From: Bacteroidota bacterium
GTDB taxonomy: Bacteria > Bacteroidota > Bacteroidia > Chitinophagales > LD1
Length of the DNA: 64,000 nt
Direction of reading: 5' to 3'
Assembly (NCBI GenBank): GCA_947475165.1
Contig: CANJLD010000015.1
Span: forward strand, 35,316 to 99,315
Positions 1-7,303 of the stretch are shown piece by piece (positions within the stretch are counted from its first letter, which is position 1; each line of letters opens with the position of its first letter). The translations under genes were made by a program, and so were the position numbers. The notes beneath the pieces are model-generated. The model made no database searches, was not told where the DNA came from, and saw only the letters and a program-made list of their open reading frames with translations.

Positions 1-2
1 CG

Positions 3-968
3 CAGGTTGATGTACTGGAAGATTTAACCAAAGACCAAAAGCCCAAACGCGAATACGTTGCGTATACTTTTAAAACTACCCGTGTCATCAACGGCCATTC
101 GGTAGAGACAGTAAAAAAGAATCAGCTTGATTTTAGAGTGAGCCACCGGTTTGGCGATATGGCTGCTTCGAACAACGACCATATTCATTCCATGTTCGGT
201 TTTGACCAGGCGGCTGATATTGCTTTTATTTTTGAATACGGAATTACCGATGATTTAACGGTGGGTCTTGGGCGAATGAAAGGAGCCGGACCGCTTCGCG
301 AATTATGGAATGCCAATCTTAAGTATCGCGTATTGAAGCAGACAAAAGATTTCAAATTCCCTATGACCATTACTTTGTTTGGCAATACATCTATCAGCAG
401 TATGCGCTCGGCTGCCGATGCTACGGCTATCAATTATTTTCCGAAAGGCTATACCGGTTTCTCGCACCGGTTGAGCTATACCTTGCAAGCAATGTTTGCG
501 GTAAAAGCTACCGACTGGCTTTCTATTCAGCTGTCGCCAACTTTTGTTTGGCGAAACAATGTGGCTTACAACGACAACAACGGACTCTTCTTTCTCGGCC
601 TTTCGGCACGCACAAAATTTGCCAAGCGTTACGGAATTATCTTCGAATACTTTTTGCCCATTGTTAAGCCGGGTGTTGGTGGCAGAGAATATTTTCCGAT
701 GGTGCGGGGTATAAAAAACGCGGCTTACTATCCGAACCTGCACATAGGGTTTGAAGCCGAAACTGGTGGCCACATCTTTCACGTAAACTTCACCAACTCG
801 CGCGGAATGCTGGAGAACGATTTCCTTCCGTACAACACCGCCAACTGGGCGCAGGGCGCTTTCCGTTTGGGCTTTACCATTTCACGCACCTTCCCGCTCA
901 GCTATAAAAACAAACCTAAAGAAGCCCGCAAGTACTGGAAGAAGGGAAGCGTGGAGGACGAAACGTAA
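3..968 (+). CDS. DUF5777-family beta-barrel protein, 3' part
   Basis: The frame is open to the left edge, so this is the C-terminal part (321 residues) of a gene that starts upstream of the window. The translation has a conserved 'HRFGDM', a short gap, then 'HSMFGFDQAADIAFIFEYG' and 'DLTVGLGR', the layout I associate with DUF5777 proteins of Bacteroidota, which are predicted outer-membrane beta-barrels. Alternating hydrophobic and aromatic strands continue to the end, which fits a barrel. A GTG at 138 could be taken for a start but lies inside the conserved region, so I reject it. Members of this family often sit beside cytochrome or YceI genes, but no such neighbour is visible here. The function of the family is not known to me. 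Confidence 0.8.
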   Translation, partial: QVDVLEDLTKDQKPKREYVAYTFKTTRVINGHSVETVKKNQLDFRVSHRFGDMAASNNDHIHSMFGFDQAADIAFIFEYGITDDLTVGLGRMKGAGPLRELWNANLKYRVLKQTKDFKFPMTITLFGNTSISSMRSAADATAINYFPKGYTGFSHRLSYTLQAMFAVKATDWLSIQLSPTFVWRNNVAYNDNNGLFFLGLSARTKFAKRYGIIFEYFLPIVKPGVGGREYFPMVRGIKNAAYYPNLHIGFEAETGGHIFHVNFTNSRGMLENDFLPYNTANWAQGAFRLGFTISRTFPLSYKNKPKEARKYWKKGSVEDET

Positions 969-986
969 ATACGCCACGCTGATTCG

Positions 987-1309
987 TTCCGCTTAACGGT
1001 TGTCCTTTTCCGCTCAATTTTCTGGCGATTACTTTCTTTCGATAAAAATCTCCTACTGCATCCGCGGGCTTTCCGTTATGCCGCAAGGTCTTTCCTGTGG
1101 CGGAAAGGCCTTGCGGGCGTCCGGAATACTTCTTCCCTTGTGCGGAAAGCACCTGCTTGAGAGCGGAAAGACTTAGAAAGCAAGCGGAATGCCTCTGCGG
1201 TTAAGCGGAAAGACATAGAAATTGAGCGGAAAAGCCTTGCGGGAGTGCGGAAAGACCTAAAAGGTGAGCGGAAACTCTCTGCGGATGGGCGGAATACCAT
1301 AAAAGCCCA
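987..1309. repeat. 21-bp phased intergenic repeat array 1
   Basis: This fills most of the 475-bp gap between the DUF5777 gene and hsp20. Ten consecutive 21-bp units start at 1100, 1121, 1142, 1163, 1184, 1205, 1226, 1247, 1268 and 1289; most begin GCGGAA (core GCGGAAAG), and the rest of the unit is variable. From unit 4 on, two unit types alternate (one with 'tagaaa'- or 'taaaa'-like, one with 'ctgcgg'- or 'ttgcgg'-like second halves), giving a 42-bp dimer. To the left the same core appears inverted as TTCC(G) at 987, 1008, 1071 and 1092, again in 21-bp phase. The two orientations meet at a 15-bp inverted repeat (1081-1095 / 1102-1116, one mismatch, 6-nt loop). No spacers and no coding signal are seen. 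The function is unknown. Confidence 0.85.
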
Positions 1310-1351
1310 TCTTCAACAATTGAACAGGAAAAAATGACAGTTGTGTTTGAT

Positions 1352-1376
1352 AAAATCGGAATTTATTTCCGATTTT
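1352..1376. terminator. Perfect 10-bp hairpin upstream of hsp20
   Basis: AAAATCGGAA (1352-1361) and TTCCGATTTT (1367-1376) form a perfect stem with a 5-nt loop. It sits 67 bp before the hsp20 start, after the repeat array. The A/T-rich flanks would let it end transcription on either strand. It is not a CIRCE element. A role as operator for hsp20 is also possible. Confidence 0.5.
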
Positions 1377-1443
1377 AAGCATTGGTATTTGATTTGAATA
1401 AACCATTCCGTCAAACAAATTATTCAAACTAAAACAAATAGAT

Positions 1444-1896
1444 ATGACAATGCTTACAGTAAGACCTGAAACAGGCAGAATTCACGCACCAAGATTTGCA
1501 AACCTGATTGAAAACATTTTTGAAAACGATTTTCCTGCTTTTTTAAGCAACGAATTTCTGAAACACGCCAGCCCTTCGGTAAATATTAAGGAAACGAAAG
1601 ATGCTTACAACATCGAAGTATCGGCACCGGGTTTCAGCAAAGAAAGCTTTAACGTAAAAGTGGAAGACAGCATCCTTACCATCTGCGGAGAAGCGAAAGA
1701 AGAGAAGCTGGAAGAAGGAACAAAAGTTACGCGCAAAGAGTTTACGCATACTTCGTTCAAACGCAGCTTTACTTTGCCTAAAACAATAGTTGCCGATAAA
1801 ATCGGAGCAGCTTACGAAAACGGAATTTTGAAAGTGTCGCTTCCTAAAATGGAAGAAGCAAAAGCGAAAGGGACAATAGAAGTGAAGATTTCATAA
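1444..1896 (+). CDS. Small heat-shock protein, Hsp20/alpha-crystallin family
   Basis: A 150-residue ATP-independent holdase chaperone that would bind unfolding proteins in the cytoplasm. The alpha-crystallin domain spans about residues 45-137, beginning at 'NIKETKDAYNIEVSAPGF' and ending with the family hallmark 'ENGILKVSLPK' (A-x-x-x-n-G-v-L form). The tail ends 'IEVKIS', an I-x-V type extension used for oligomer contacts. The length is normal for bacterial Hsp20. The ATG at 1444 follows an A-rich leader without a strong Shine-Dalgarno sequence, usual in Bacteroidota. The gene is monocistronic, with a terminator hairpin just after it, and converges on pdxA. Confidence 0.93.
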   Translation: MTMLTVRPETGRIHAPRFANLIENIFENDFPAFLSNEFLKHASPSVNIKETKDAYNIEVSAPGFSKESFNVKVEDSILTICGEAKEEKLEEGTKVTRKEFTHTSFKRSFTLPKTIVADKIGAAYENGILKVSLPKMEEAKAKGTIEVKIS

Positions 1897-1918
1897 TGTG
1901 GGTTTAAGTGGTGTGAAG

Positions 1919-1949
1919 GGAGTCGTGCGAAAGTGCGGCTCCTTTTTTT
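1919..1949 (+). terminator. Rho-independent terminator after hsp20
   Basis: GGAGTCG (1919-1925) pairs with CGGCTCC (1936-1942) allowing one G-U pair, and is followed by seven T residues (1943-1949). It lies between the convergent ends of hsp20 and pdxA. Confidence 0.7.
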
Positions 1950-1951
1950 GT

Positions 1952-3007
1952 TTAATACTCTTTATCCACCAAAACCTTCTCCACCGGGTTTGCAATCATC
2001 TCTTTGTATGCCTCGCGGTTGCGCACAATATCAATGCCCGTAAAAATTGCATTGCGCAACGAATCGGAATTAGCTAAATCCTTTCCGGCAATATCGTAAC
2101 CGGTGCCGTGGTCGGGCGATGTGCGCACTATATTTAAACCCGCAGTATAATTTACACCGCTGCCAAACGAAAGTGTTTTAAAAGGAACCAGCCCTTGGTC
2201 GTGATACATAGCCAGCACCGCATCAAATTTTCTGAAATGCTGCGAACCGAAAAATCCATCAGCAGAAAAAGGACCGACTACTAACATACCTTTTTCCTTA
2301 GCGCGGTTTACAGCTGGCGCTATAATGTCTTTCTCTTCTTTGCCTAATAAGGAATTATCACCGGCATGAGGATTTAACCCAAGCACTGCAATGCGCGGCT
2401 TGTTGATTAAGAAATCCTGTTTTAAAGTTTGGTTCAGCACTTCAAGTTTTGCAAGAATTAAATTGATATCAATCTTACCGGTAACATCTTTCAGCGAAAC
2501 GTGATTGGTAACAAGACCAACACGCAAGCCATCATCCACCAACAGCATCATACTGTTTTCATTTCCTGCTGCTTTCGAAACATGTTCAGTCTGCCCCGTA
2601 AAATCAGGATGATGCTGGCTCATAGAACTTTTGTTCACCGGACCGGTAACCAGCACATCAATTTTCTTATCTACTAAATCCTGAATACCTGCATTCAAAC
2701 AAAGCATGGCCCTTGCACCGGCTTCGGTGGTCAATTCACCGGGTTGAACCGGTGCTTGCTCTGTCCATACATTTATAATATTCGGAAGCTTAGGGCTAAG
2801 TGTTTCCGTATCCTTCACTTCCTGAATGTTGAAGTTTTGAATTTTGAAATGCTTGGCATAAAACGAAATGACGTTCTTCTGCCCATACACCACCACTGAA
2901 CAGTAACGGTAAATTCTTTCATCTTCCAGCACTTTAATAAGCACCTCCGGTCCAATTCCGTTATAATCTCCGAGGGTGATTCCTACTTTGTATTTTTCGC
3001 GTTCCAT
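1952..3007 (-). CDS. pdxA: 4-hydroxythreonine-4-phosphate dehydrogenase
   Basis: PdxA oxidises 4-phosphohydroxy-L-threonine with NAD in the deoxyxylulose-5-phosphate-dependent route to pyridoxal phosphate. The 351-residue product opens with 'VGITLGDYNGIGPEV' (residues 8-22). It carries 'TGPVNKSSM' (121-129) and the three metal-binding histidines in 'NHVS' (H169), 'NPHAG' (H214) and 'MYHDQG' (H269). Length and motif order are those of the family. The ATG at 3007 is preceded by a short gap to the next gene. The minus-strand aminopeptidase lies 91 bp upstream, so the two may be co-transcribed. The partner PdxJ is not in the window. Confidence 0.95.
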   Translation of the reverse strand: MEREKYKVGITLGDYNGIGPEVLIKVLEDERIYRYCSVVVYGQKNVISFYAKHFKIQNFNIQEVKDTETLSPKLPNIINVWTEQAPVQPGELTTEAGARAMLCLNAGIQDLVDKKIDVLVTGPVNKSSMSQHHPDFTGQTEHVSKAAGNENSMMLLVDDGLRVGLVTNHVSLKDVTGKIDINLILAKLEVLNQTLKQDFLINKPRIAVLGLNPHAGDNSLLGKEEKDIIAPAVNRAKEKGMLVVGPFSADGFFGSQHFRKFDAVLAMYHDQGLVPFKTLSFGSGVNYTAGLNIVRTSPDHGTGYDIAGKDLANSDSLRNAIFTGIDIVRNREAYKEMIANPVEKVLVDKEY

Positions 3008-3098
3008 GTTTCTTGTTTGTCGTTTCTTGTTTCTTATTTACGAATAGCGGCTCTTGTATTTCAACCACAAACGATAAACAACAAACCAGAAACTGCTT

Positions 3099-4532
3099 TT
3101 AGTAATTCTTTAAAAAATCTGTAATCAATCTCACACCAACTGCAGTTCCATATTTTCCACGGTAGCTGTCTTCGTGCATCAGGTAAGCGGTGCCGGCAAT
3201 ATCAAAGTGCATCCACGGATAATCAGTAAAATGCTCCAAAAATTTTCCGGCAGTAATTGAACCTGAATCTGAACCGCCTACATTTTTAATATCGGCTACA
3301 TCGCTCTTTATCATTTCACCGTATTCGTCCCAAAGCGGAAATTCAATCAACCGCTCGTAAGTATTGTTCGCGCTTGTCAGTAATTTTTTCTTTACGCTTT
3401 CGCTGGCGGTTCCCATGAATGGAGAAGCCACAGAACCAGTTGCCGCTTTTGCCGCACCGGTAAGCGTTGCAAAATCAAAAACCAACTCCGGTGAATATTG
3501 CTTAGCGTAATGCAGCGCATCGGCAAGAATCATTCTTCCTTCCGCATCAGCATTCAGCATTTCTACATTCATACCGCTCATCATCTGCACAACATCTCCC
3601 GGCACGTATGCATTGCCACCCGGGCGGTTATCCGTTGCAGGAATTAAACCAATAATATGAACCGGCAATTTCAACTGCGCAGCAGCTACAAAAATACCGG
3701 CTACAGCAGCGGCACCGCTCATGTCGCACTTCATCATGTCCATGCTGTTGGGTGTTGGCTTCAAACTCAAGCCACCTGTGTCATACACCACACCCTTACC
3801 AACCAATACAATTGGCTTTTTATTTTTCGGACGATATGCTTTGTATTCCAACACGGTAAAAGTTGGCGGGTCAACACTTCCTTTATTTACCGAAAGCAAG
3901 CCGCCCATCTTCAATGCTTCAATTTTCTTTTTATCAAAAACAGTTACTGTAAATCCATTGTCTTTTCCTGCCTGTTGAATTTCTTTCGAAAGTTGCGTGG
4001 CAGTTAAATAGGAGAGAGGCTCATTAATAAGTGTGCGCGAAAAGAAATTAGCGGCCACAATTTTCGAAAGTTCTTCCAGCGTTTTTTTATCGGCAGATAT
4101 TGAATCAATATGAAGTGTAGTAAGCGACTTCTCCTTCTTGTCCTTGGTTTTGTATTTCAGAAACTCGTAGTTGCTCAAAGCCATACCTTCGGCAAAAGCT
4201 GTTGTCAGTTTTATTTTGCGTGAAGCATTCAAAACAGATGCTTCTTTAATTCTTTTCGAGTTCAGAAATTTGTTGAGCGCATTTCCCGCTTTGCGCGCAG
4301 CTTCGATGGTTTTATATTCTTCTTTCGAAGCGTCAATTTTTACCACACTTAAACTACGCACTTCATATTGTTGCTGAAAAATGTGATTCACTTTTTCTTT
4401 GAAAAACTTCTCGGCTTCTTCAGCAACTGCCTTTGAAAGACCGAGCGAACCGAGCTTTGTTTTTTCGTCAATCAGAATAATAGTGTGGTTAAACGCGGTG
4501 TAATCTTTACACAAAAGCAACTGAAGTGTCAT
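3099..4532 (-). CDS. Leucyl aminopeptidase, M17 family
   Basis: A 477-residue cytosolic di-zinc aminopeptidase that removes N-terminal amino acids from peptides. The catalytic C-terminal half shows 'VGKGVVYDTGGLSLKP' (244-259) and the M17 signature 'NADAEGR' (327-333), which together supply metal ligands and catalytic Lys/Arg. The N-terminal half (1-160) is poorly conserved, as usual in this family. Many family members have Phe or Ser where this one has Tyr in 'VVYDTGG', a mild change. It is divergent from rsmA; the 62-bp gap must hold both promoters. Confidence 0.93.
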   Translation of the reverse strand: MTLQLLLCKDYTAFNHTIILIDEKTKLGSLGLSKAVAEEAEKFFKEKVNHIFQQQYEVRSLSVVKIDASKEEYKTIEAARKAGNALNKFLNSKRIKEASVLNASRKIKLTTAFAEGMALSNYEFLKYKTKDKKEKSLTTLHIDSISADKKTLEELSKIVAANFFSRTLINEPLSYLTATQLSKEIQQAGKDNGFTVTVFDKKKIEALKMGGLLSVNKGSVDPPTFTVLEYKAYRPKNKKPIVLVGKGVVYDTGGLSLKPTPNSMDMMKCDMSGAAAVAGIFVAAAQLKLPVHIIGLIPATDNRPGGNAYVPGDVVQMMSGMNVEMLNADAEGRMILADALHYAKQYSPELVFDFATLTGAAKAATGSVASPFMGTASESVKKKLLTSANNTYERLIEFPLWDEYGEMIKSDVADIKNVGGSDSGSITAGKFLEHFTDYPWMHFDIAGTAYLMHEDSYRGKYGTAVGVRLITDFLKNY

Positions 4533-4582
4533 AGATGTTAATTTAAGATTGCTAAAATATAAAAAGCCGTGAGGCAGACGTG

Positions 4583-4594
4583 TATATTCGCCCC
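4583..4594 (+). promoter_or_regulatory. -7 box abutting the rsmA start (TATATTCG-CCCC)
   Basis: TATATTCG (4583-4590) matches the Bacteroidota -7 consensus TAnnTTTG at all but one position and is followed only by CCCC before the GTG at 4595. Transcription from it would begin at or within a few bases of the start codon. The same arrangement recurs upstream of other genes here (see findings). It supports GTG 4595, rather than GTG 4580, as the start of rsmA. Confidence 0.55.
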
Positions 4595-5371
4595 GTGTCG
4601 AACCTCCATCTCAAAAAATCGCTCGGGCAACATTTTCTGAATGAAGAAAGCGTGTTGCTCAAAATTGCTGACGCCATTGGCGATATGAGTGCGTATAAAA
4701 CTGTGGTGGAAATTGGCCCAGGCATGGGCGCGCTTACCAAATATCTCATTCCACAAAAGCATACCAATTTTTATGTAGTGGAACTGGATGACCGCTGGGC
4801 GGAGCATCTTTCCAACGCCTATCCAGCCTTGCGCGGTAAAATTGTTCATGAAGATTTTCTGCAAACCGATTTGAGTTTTCTGCAAAACCCAACGCACATA
4901 GTCGGCAATTTCCCTTACAACATTTCCTCACAAATTGTTTTCAGAATAATTGACGAGAGAGATAAAGTGGAACGAATGACCGGTATGTTTCAGAAAGAGG
5001 TAGCACTTCGCATTGCCGCCAAACACGGCTCAAAAGATTATGGCGTGACGAGTGTGCTTACACAAGCGTATTACGATTGCAATTACCTGTTTGATGTAGC
5101 TCCCGAATGTTTTAACCCGCCACCGAAAGTAATGAGCGGTATTATTCAATTAACAAGAAAGAAAGAGAAGGAACTAAATTGCGATGAAGTTCTATTTAAG
5201 CGAATAGTGAAAGCCGCTTTCAATCAGCGCAGAAAAACCATGCGCAACAGTTTGAAAGAATTTACCGGTGGAAAAGAAATTGCAGGAAACGATGTTTTCA
5301 ATCTTCGTCCCGAGCAAATTTCGGTAGCGCAGTTTTTTGAATTAACCAACCTGATTCAAGCAGCAAAGTGA
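4595..5371 (+). CDS. rsmA: 16S rRNA (adenine1518/1519-N6)-dimethyltransferase
   Basis: RsmA (KsgA) dimethylates two adjacent adenines in the 3'-terminal helix of 16S rRNA during 30S maturation. The 258-residue product begins 'VSNLHLKKSLGQHFL', the family's N-terminal signature. It then shows the SAM-binding 'VEIGPGMGALT' and the catalytic 'GNFPYNISS' (an N-x-P-Y motif; most members have NLPY). I chose GTG 4595 over the in-frame GTG 4580 because the upstream one would overlap the -7 promoter box and because the family normally starts only about nine residues before the LGQHFL motif. The stop TGA overlaps the ATG of the following dehydrogenase by one base, which suggests translational coupling. 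Confidence 0.93.
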   Translation: MSNLHLKKSLGQHFLNEESVLLKIADAIGDMSAYKTVVEIGPGMGALTKYLIPQKHTNFYVVELDDRWAEHLSNAYPALRGKIVHEDFLQTDLSFLQNPTHIVGNFPYNISSQIVFRIIDERDKVERMTGMFQKEVALRIAAKHGSKDYGVTSVLTQAYYDCNYLFDVAPECFNPPPKVMSGIIQLTRKKEKELNCDEVLFKRIVKAAFNQRRKTMRNSLKEFTGGKEIAGNDVFNLRPEQISVAQFFELTNLIQAAK

Positions 5372-6294
5372 TGAAAGAGAAAATTCTCATCACCGATGAA
5401 CTTCATTCTTTACTAAAAGAAGGATTGGAGCAAGATGGTTTTGCAGTGGATTATCGGCCTGCTATTTCTGCTGAAGAAGTTTTAGAAATTATTCCTGATT
5501 ACGAAGGCTTGGTAATAAACAGTAAAATTTATGCCGGTAAAGACTTACTTGACCGCGCAGTTAAACTCAAATTTGTTTGCCGTGCCGGTTCGGGTTTGGA
5601 GGTTATCGATTTGGATTACGCCAAACAGAAAAGTGTAATTGTATTTAACTCACCCGAAGGAAACAGAAACTCTGTTGCAGAACACGCACTTGGAATGTTG
5701 TTGAACTTGCTGAACAATATTTCTAAAGCAGATAAAGAACTTAGAAATAAGGAATGGAAGCGTGAAGAGAATCGCGGGTATGAACTTGCGGGTAAAACAA
5801 TCGGGCTAATTGCTTATGGAAATACCGCACAAGCGTTTGCAAAAATTTTGAAAGGGTTTGATGTAAAGATTCTTGCGTATGATAAATACCTGCATGGTTT
5901 TGAAAACGAATCTTCGTTAGAAACCATCTTTGAGCAAGCCGATATTTTGAGTGTGCATCTGCCGCTTGCAGAGAAAACGAAATACATGATTGACTATACG
6001 TTTCTTTCTTCTTTTAAAAAGCCAATCTGGCTCATCAATACCAGTCGCGGCAAAGTTTTGCGAACAGCAGATTTACTTCGTGCATTGAATGAAGGAAAAG
6101 TAATTGGCGCGGCACTTGATGTTTTTGAAAATGAAAAGTTGAATTCGCTTAACGAAAGCGAGAAGAAAGATTTTGAAGAATTAATCTCAGAGAACAGAAT
6201 ACTTCTCACTCCGCATATCGCGGGTTGGACACACGAAAGCAAAAAAAGAATTGCCGAAGTGTTGCTCGAAAAAATCAGAACAATTCAGAAATAA
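5371..6294 (+). CDS. D-2-hydroxyacid dehydrogenase (SerA-like)
   Basis: A 307-residue NAD-dependent 2-hydroxyacid dehydrogenase, probably acting on 3-phosphoglycerate or a similar acid; the substrate cannot be read from sequence. The C-terminal half has the family's catalytic set: Arg in 'LINTSRGKVL', the 'ALDVFENE' acid segment and His in 'LTPHIAGWT'. No C-terminal ACT regulatory domain is present. The Rossmann glycine motif, usually GxGxxG, reads 'AYGNTA' here, so the first and third glycines are alanines. The ATG at 5371 overlaps the rsmA stop. A GTG three bases earlier is equally possible. The 3' end overlaps the convergent moxR-type gene by 20 bp. Confidence 0.85.
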   Translation: MKEKILITDELHSLLKEGLEQDGFAVDYRPAISAEEVLEIIPDYEGLVINSKIYAGKDLLDRAVKLKFVCRAGSGLEVIDLDYAKQKSVIVFNSPEGNRNSVAEHALGMLLNLLNNISKADKELRNKEWKREENRGYELAGKTIGLIAYGNTAQAFAKILKGFDVKILAYDKYLHGFENESSLETIFEQADILSVHLPLAEKTKYMIDYTFLSSFKKPIWLINTSRGKVLRTADLLRALNEGKVIGAALDVFENEKLNSLNESEKKDFEELISENRILLTPHIAGWTHESKKRIAEVLLEKIRTIQK

Positions 6295-7234
6295 TAGTGT
6301 CGATACTCAAGCCCTGTGCTTCTGCTTTATAGTTCTTGAAAACACGGTGACGAAGAACCGGTAATGCCACTTGTTGCACGTCTTCAATATCAGGTGAATA
6401 TTTTCCTTTTATGGCCGCATTGCATTTTGCACCAAGCACCAAATATTGCGAAGCGCGCGGACCGGCTCCCCAACTGATATAATTATTTACAGACTTAGGA
6501 GAGTTTGGTTGATTAGGTCGCGTGCTGTTCACCAACTTAACCGCATACTCCAATACATTATCTGCAATAGGAATTTTGCGAATCAGTTGCTGGAAATAAA
6601 GAATCTCAGCAGCACTCATTTTTTTACTTACCGATGATTTGATTCCTGAAGTAGTATTTTTTACCACCTGAATTTCCTCTTCATAACTTGGGTAATCTAA
6701 ATTGATAGAAAACATAAACCGGTCAAGCTGTGCTTCCGGCAAAGGATATGTTCCTTCTTGCTCAATAGGGTTTTGTGTAGCGAGAACGAAGAATGGCAAA
6801 TCAAGTTTGTGTCTCGTGCCTGCAATAGTTACACTGCGCTCCTGCATGGCTTCTAACAATGCTGATTGCGTTTTTGGAGGCGTACGGTTTATTTCATCAG
6901 CCAGAATAATGTTGGCAAATACCGGTCCACGATTGAAGCGAAAAGTTCTGTTCTCGTCCAAAATTTCTGAGCCAACAATATCGCTTGGCATCAAATCGGG
7001 CGTAAACTGAATTCGGTTGAAGCTCAAATCCAGCACTTCGGCAATGGTGTGAACTGTTAATGTTTTTGCAAGACCGGGAACACCAATCAGCAAACTATGT
7101 CCATCGCTGAAAACTGAAATGAGAATATTTTTCACCACATCATCCTGTCCCACAATTATCTTGGCAACTTCGGTTCTTAATTCAGTAAATTTTTTGGCGA
7201 ATGCGTCTAAGGCTTCTACATCAGAATTGTACAT
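6275..7234 (-). CDS. MoxR-family AAA+ ATPase
   Basis: A 319-residue MoxR-type chaperone-like ATPase. It has a Walker A at residues 51-58 ('GVPGLAKT'), a Walker B 'LADEINRTPPKTQSALLEAMQE' near 110-131 split over the ADEINR signature, a sensor 1 'VLATQNPIEQEGTYPLPEAQLDRF', and the AAA lid domain. Such ATPases remodel proteins together with a DUF58 or von Willebrand factor A partner. No such partner lies in this window. Instead the gene follows the parvulin/SurA-like cluster by 69 bp on the same strand, an order common in Bacteroidota. This suggests, but does not prove, a link to envelope protein assembly. Confidence 0.92.
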   Translation of the reverse strand: MYNSDVEALDAFAKKFTELRTEVAKIIVGQDDVVKNILISVFSDGHSLLIGVPGLAKTLTVHTIAEVLDLSFNRIQFTPDLMPSDIVGSEILDENRTFRFNRGPVFANIILADEINRTPPKTQSALLEAMQERSVTIAGTRHKLDLPFFVLATQNPIEQEGTYPLPEAQLDRFMFSINLDYPSYEEEIQVVKNTTSGIKSSVSKKMSAAEILYFQQLIRKIPIADNVLEYAVKLVNSTRPNQPNSPKSVNNYISWGAGPRASQYLVLGAKCNAAIKGKYSPDIEDVQQVALPVLRHRVFKNYKAEAQGLSIDTIISELF

Positions 7235-7303
7235 CGATTATTGTTTATTTCAATTTCAACAAAGAAAGAAATTTCATTATCAAATTCACTAATCTACCAA
7301 TCA

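Noticed and set aside
1076..1300. Minus-strand open frame across array 1 with Phe-Arg every seven residues
   Set aside because: The heptad arises because 21 bp is a multiple of three; there is no start context and no conserved residues beyond the repeat core.
1352..1376. CIRCE heat-shock operator upstream of hsp20
   Set aside because: The inverted repeat does not have the CIRCE half-site TTAGCACTC and its 5-nt loop is too short.
4580..4594. GTG at 4580 as start of rsmA
   Set aside because: The five added codons cover the -7 promoter box, and the family N-terminus fits GTG 4595.
6275..6294. 20-bp overlap of two convergent genes as a sign of a wrong stop
   Set aside because: Both C-termini match their families in length; short convergent overlaps are common in compact genomes.
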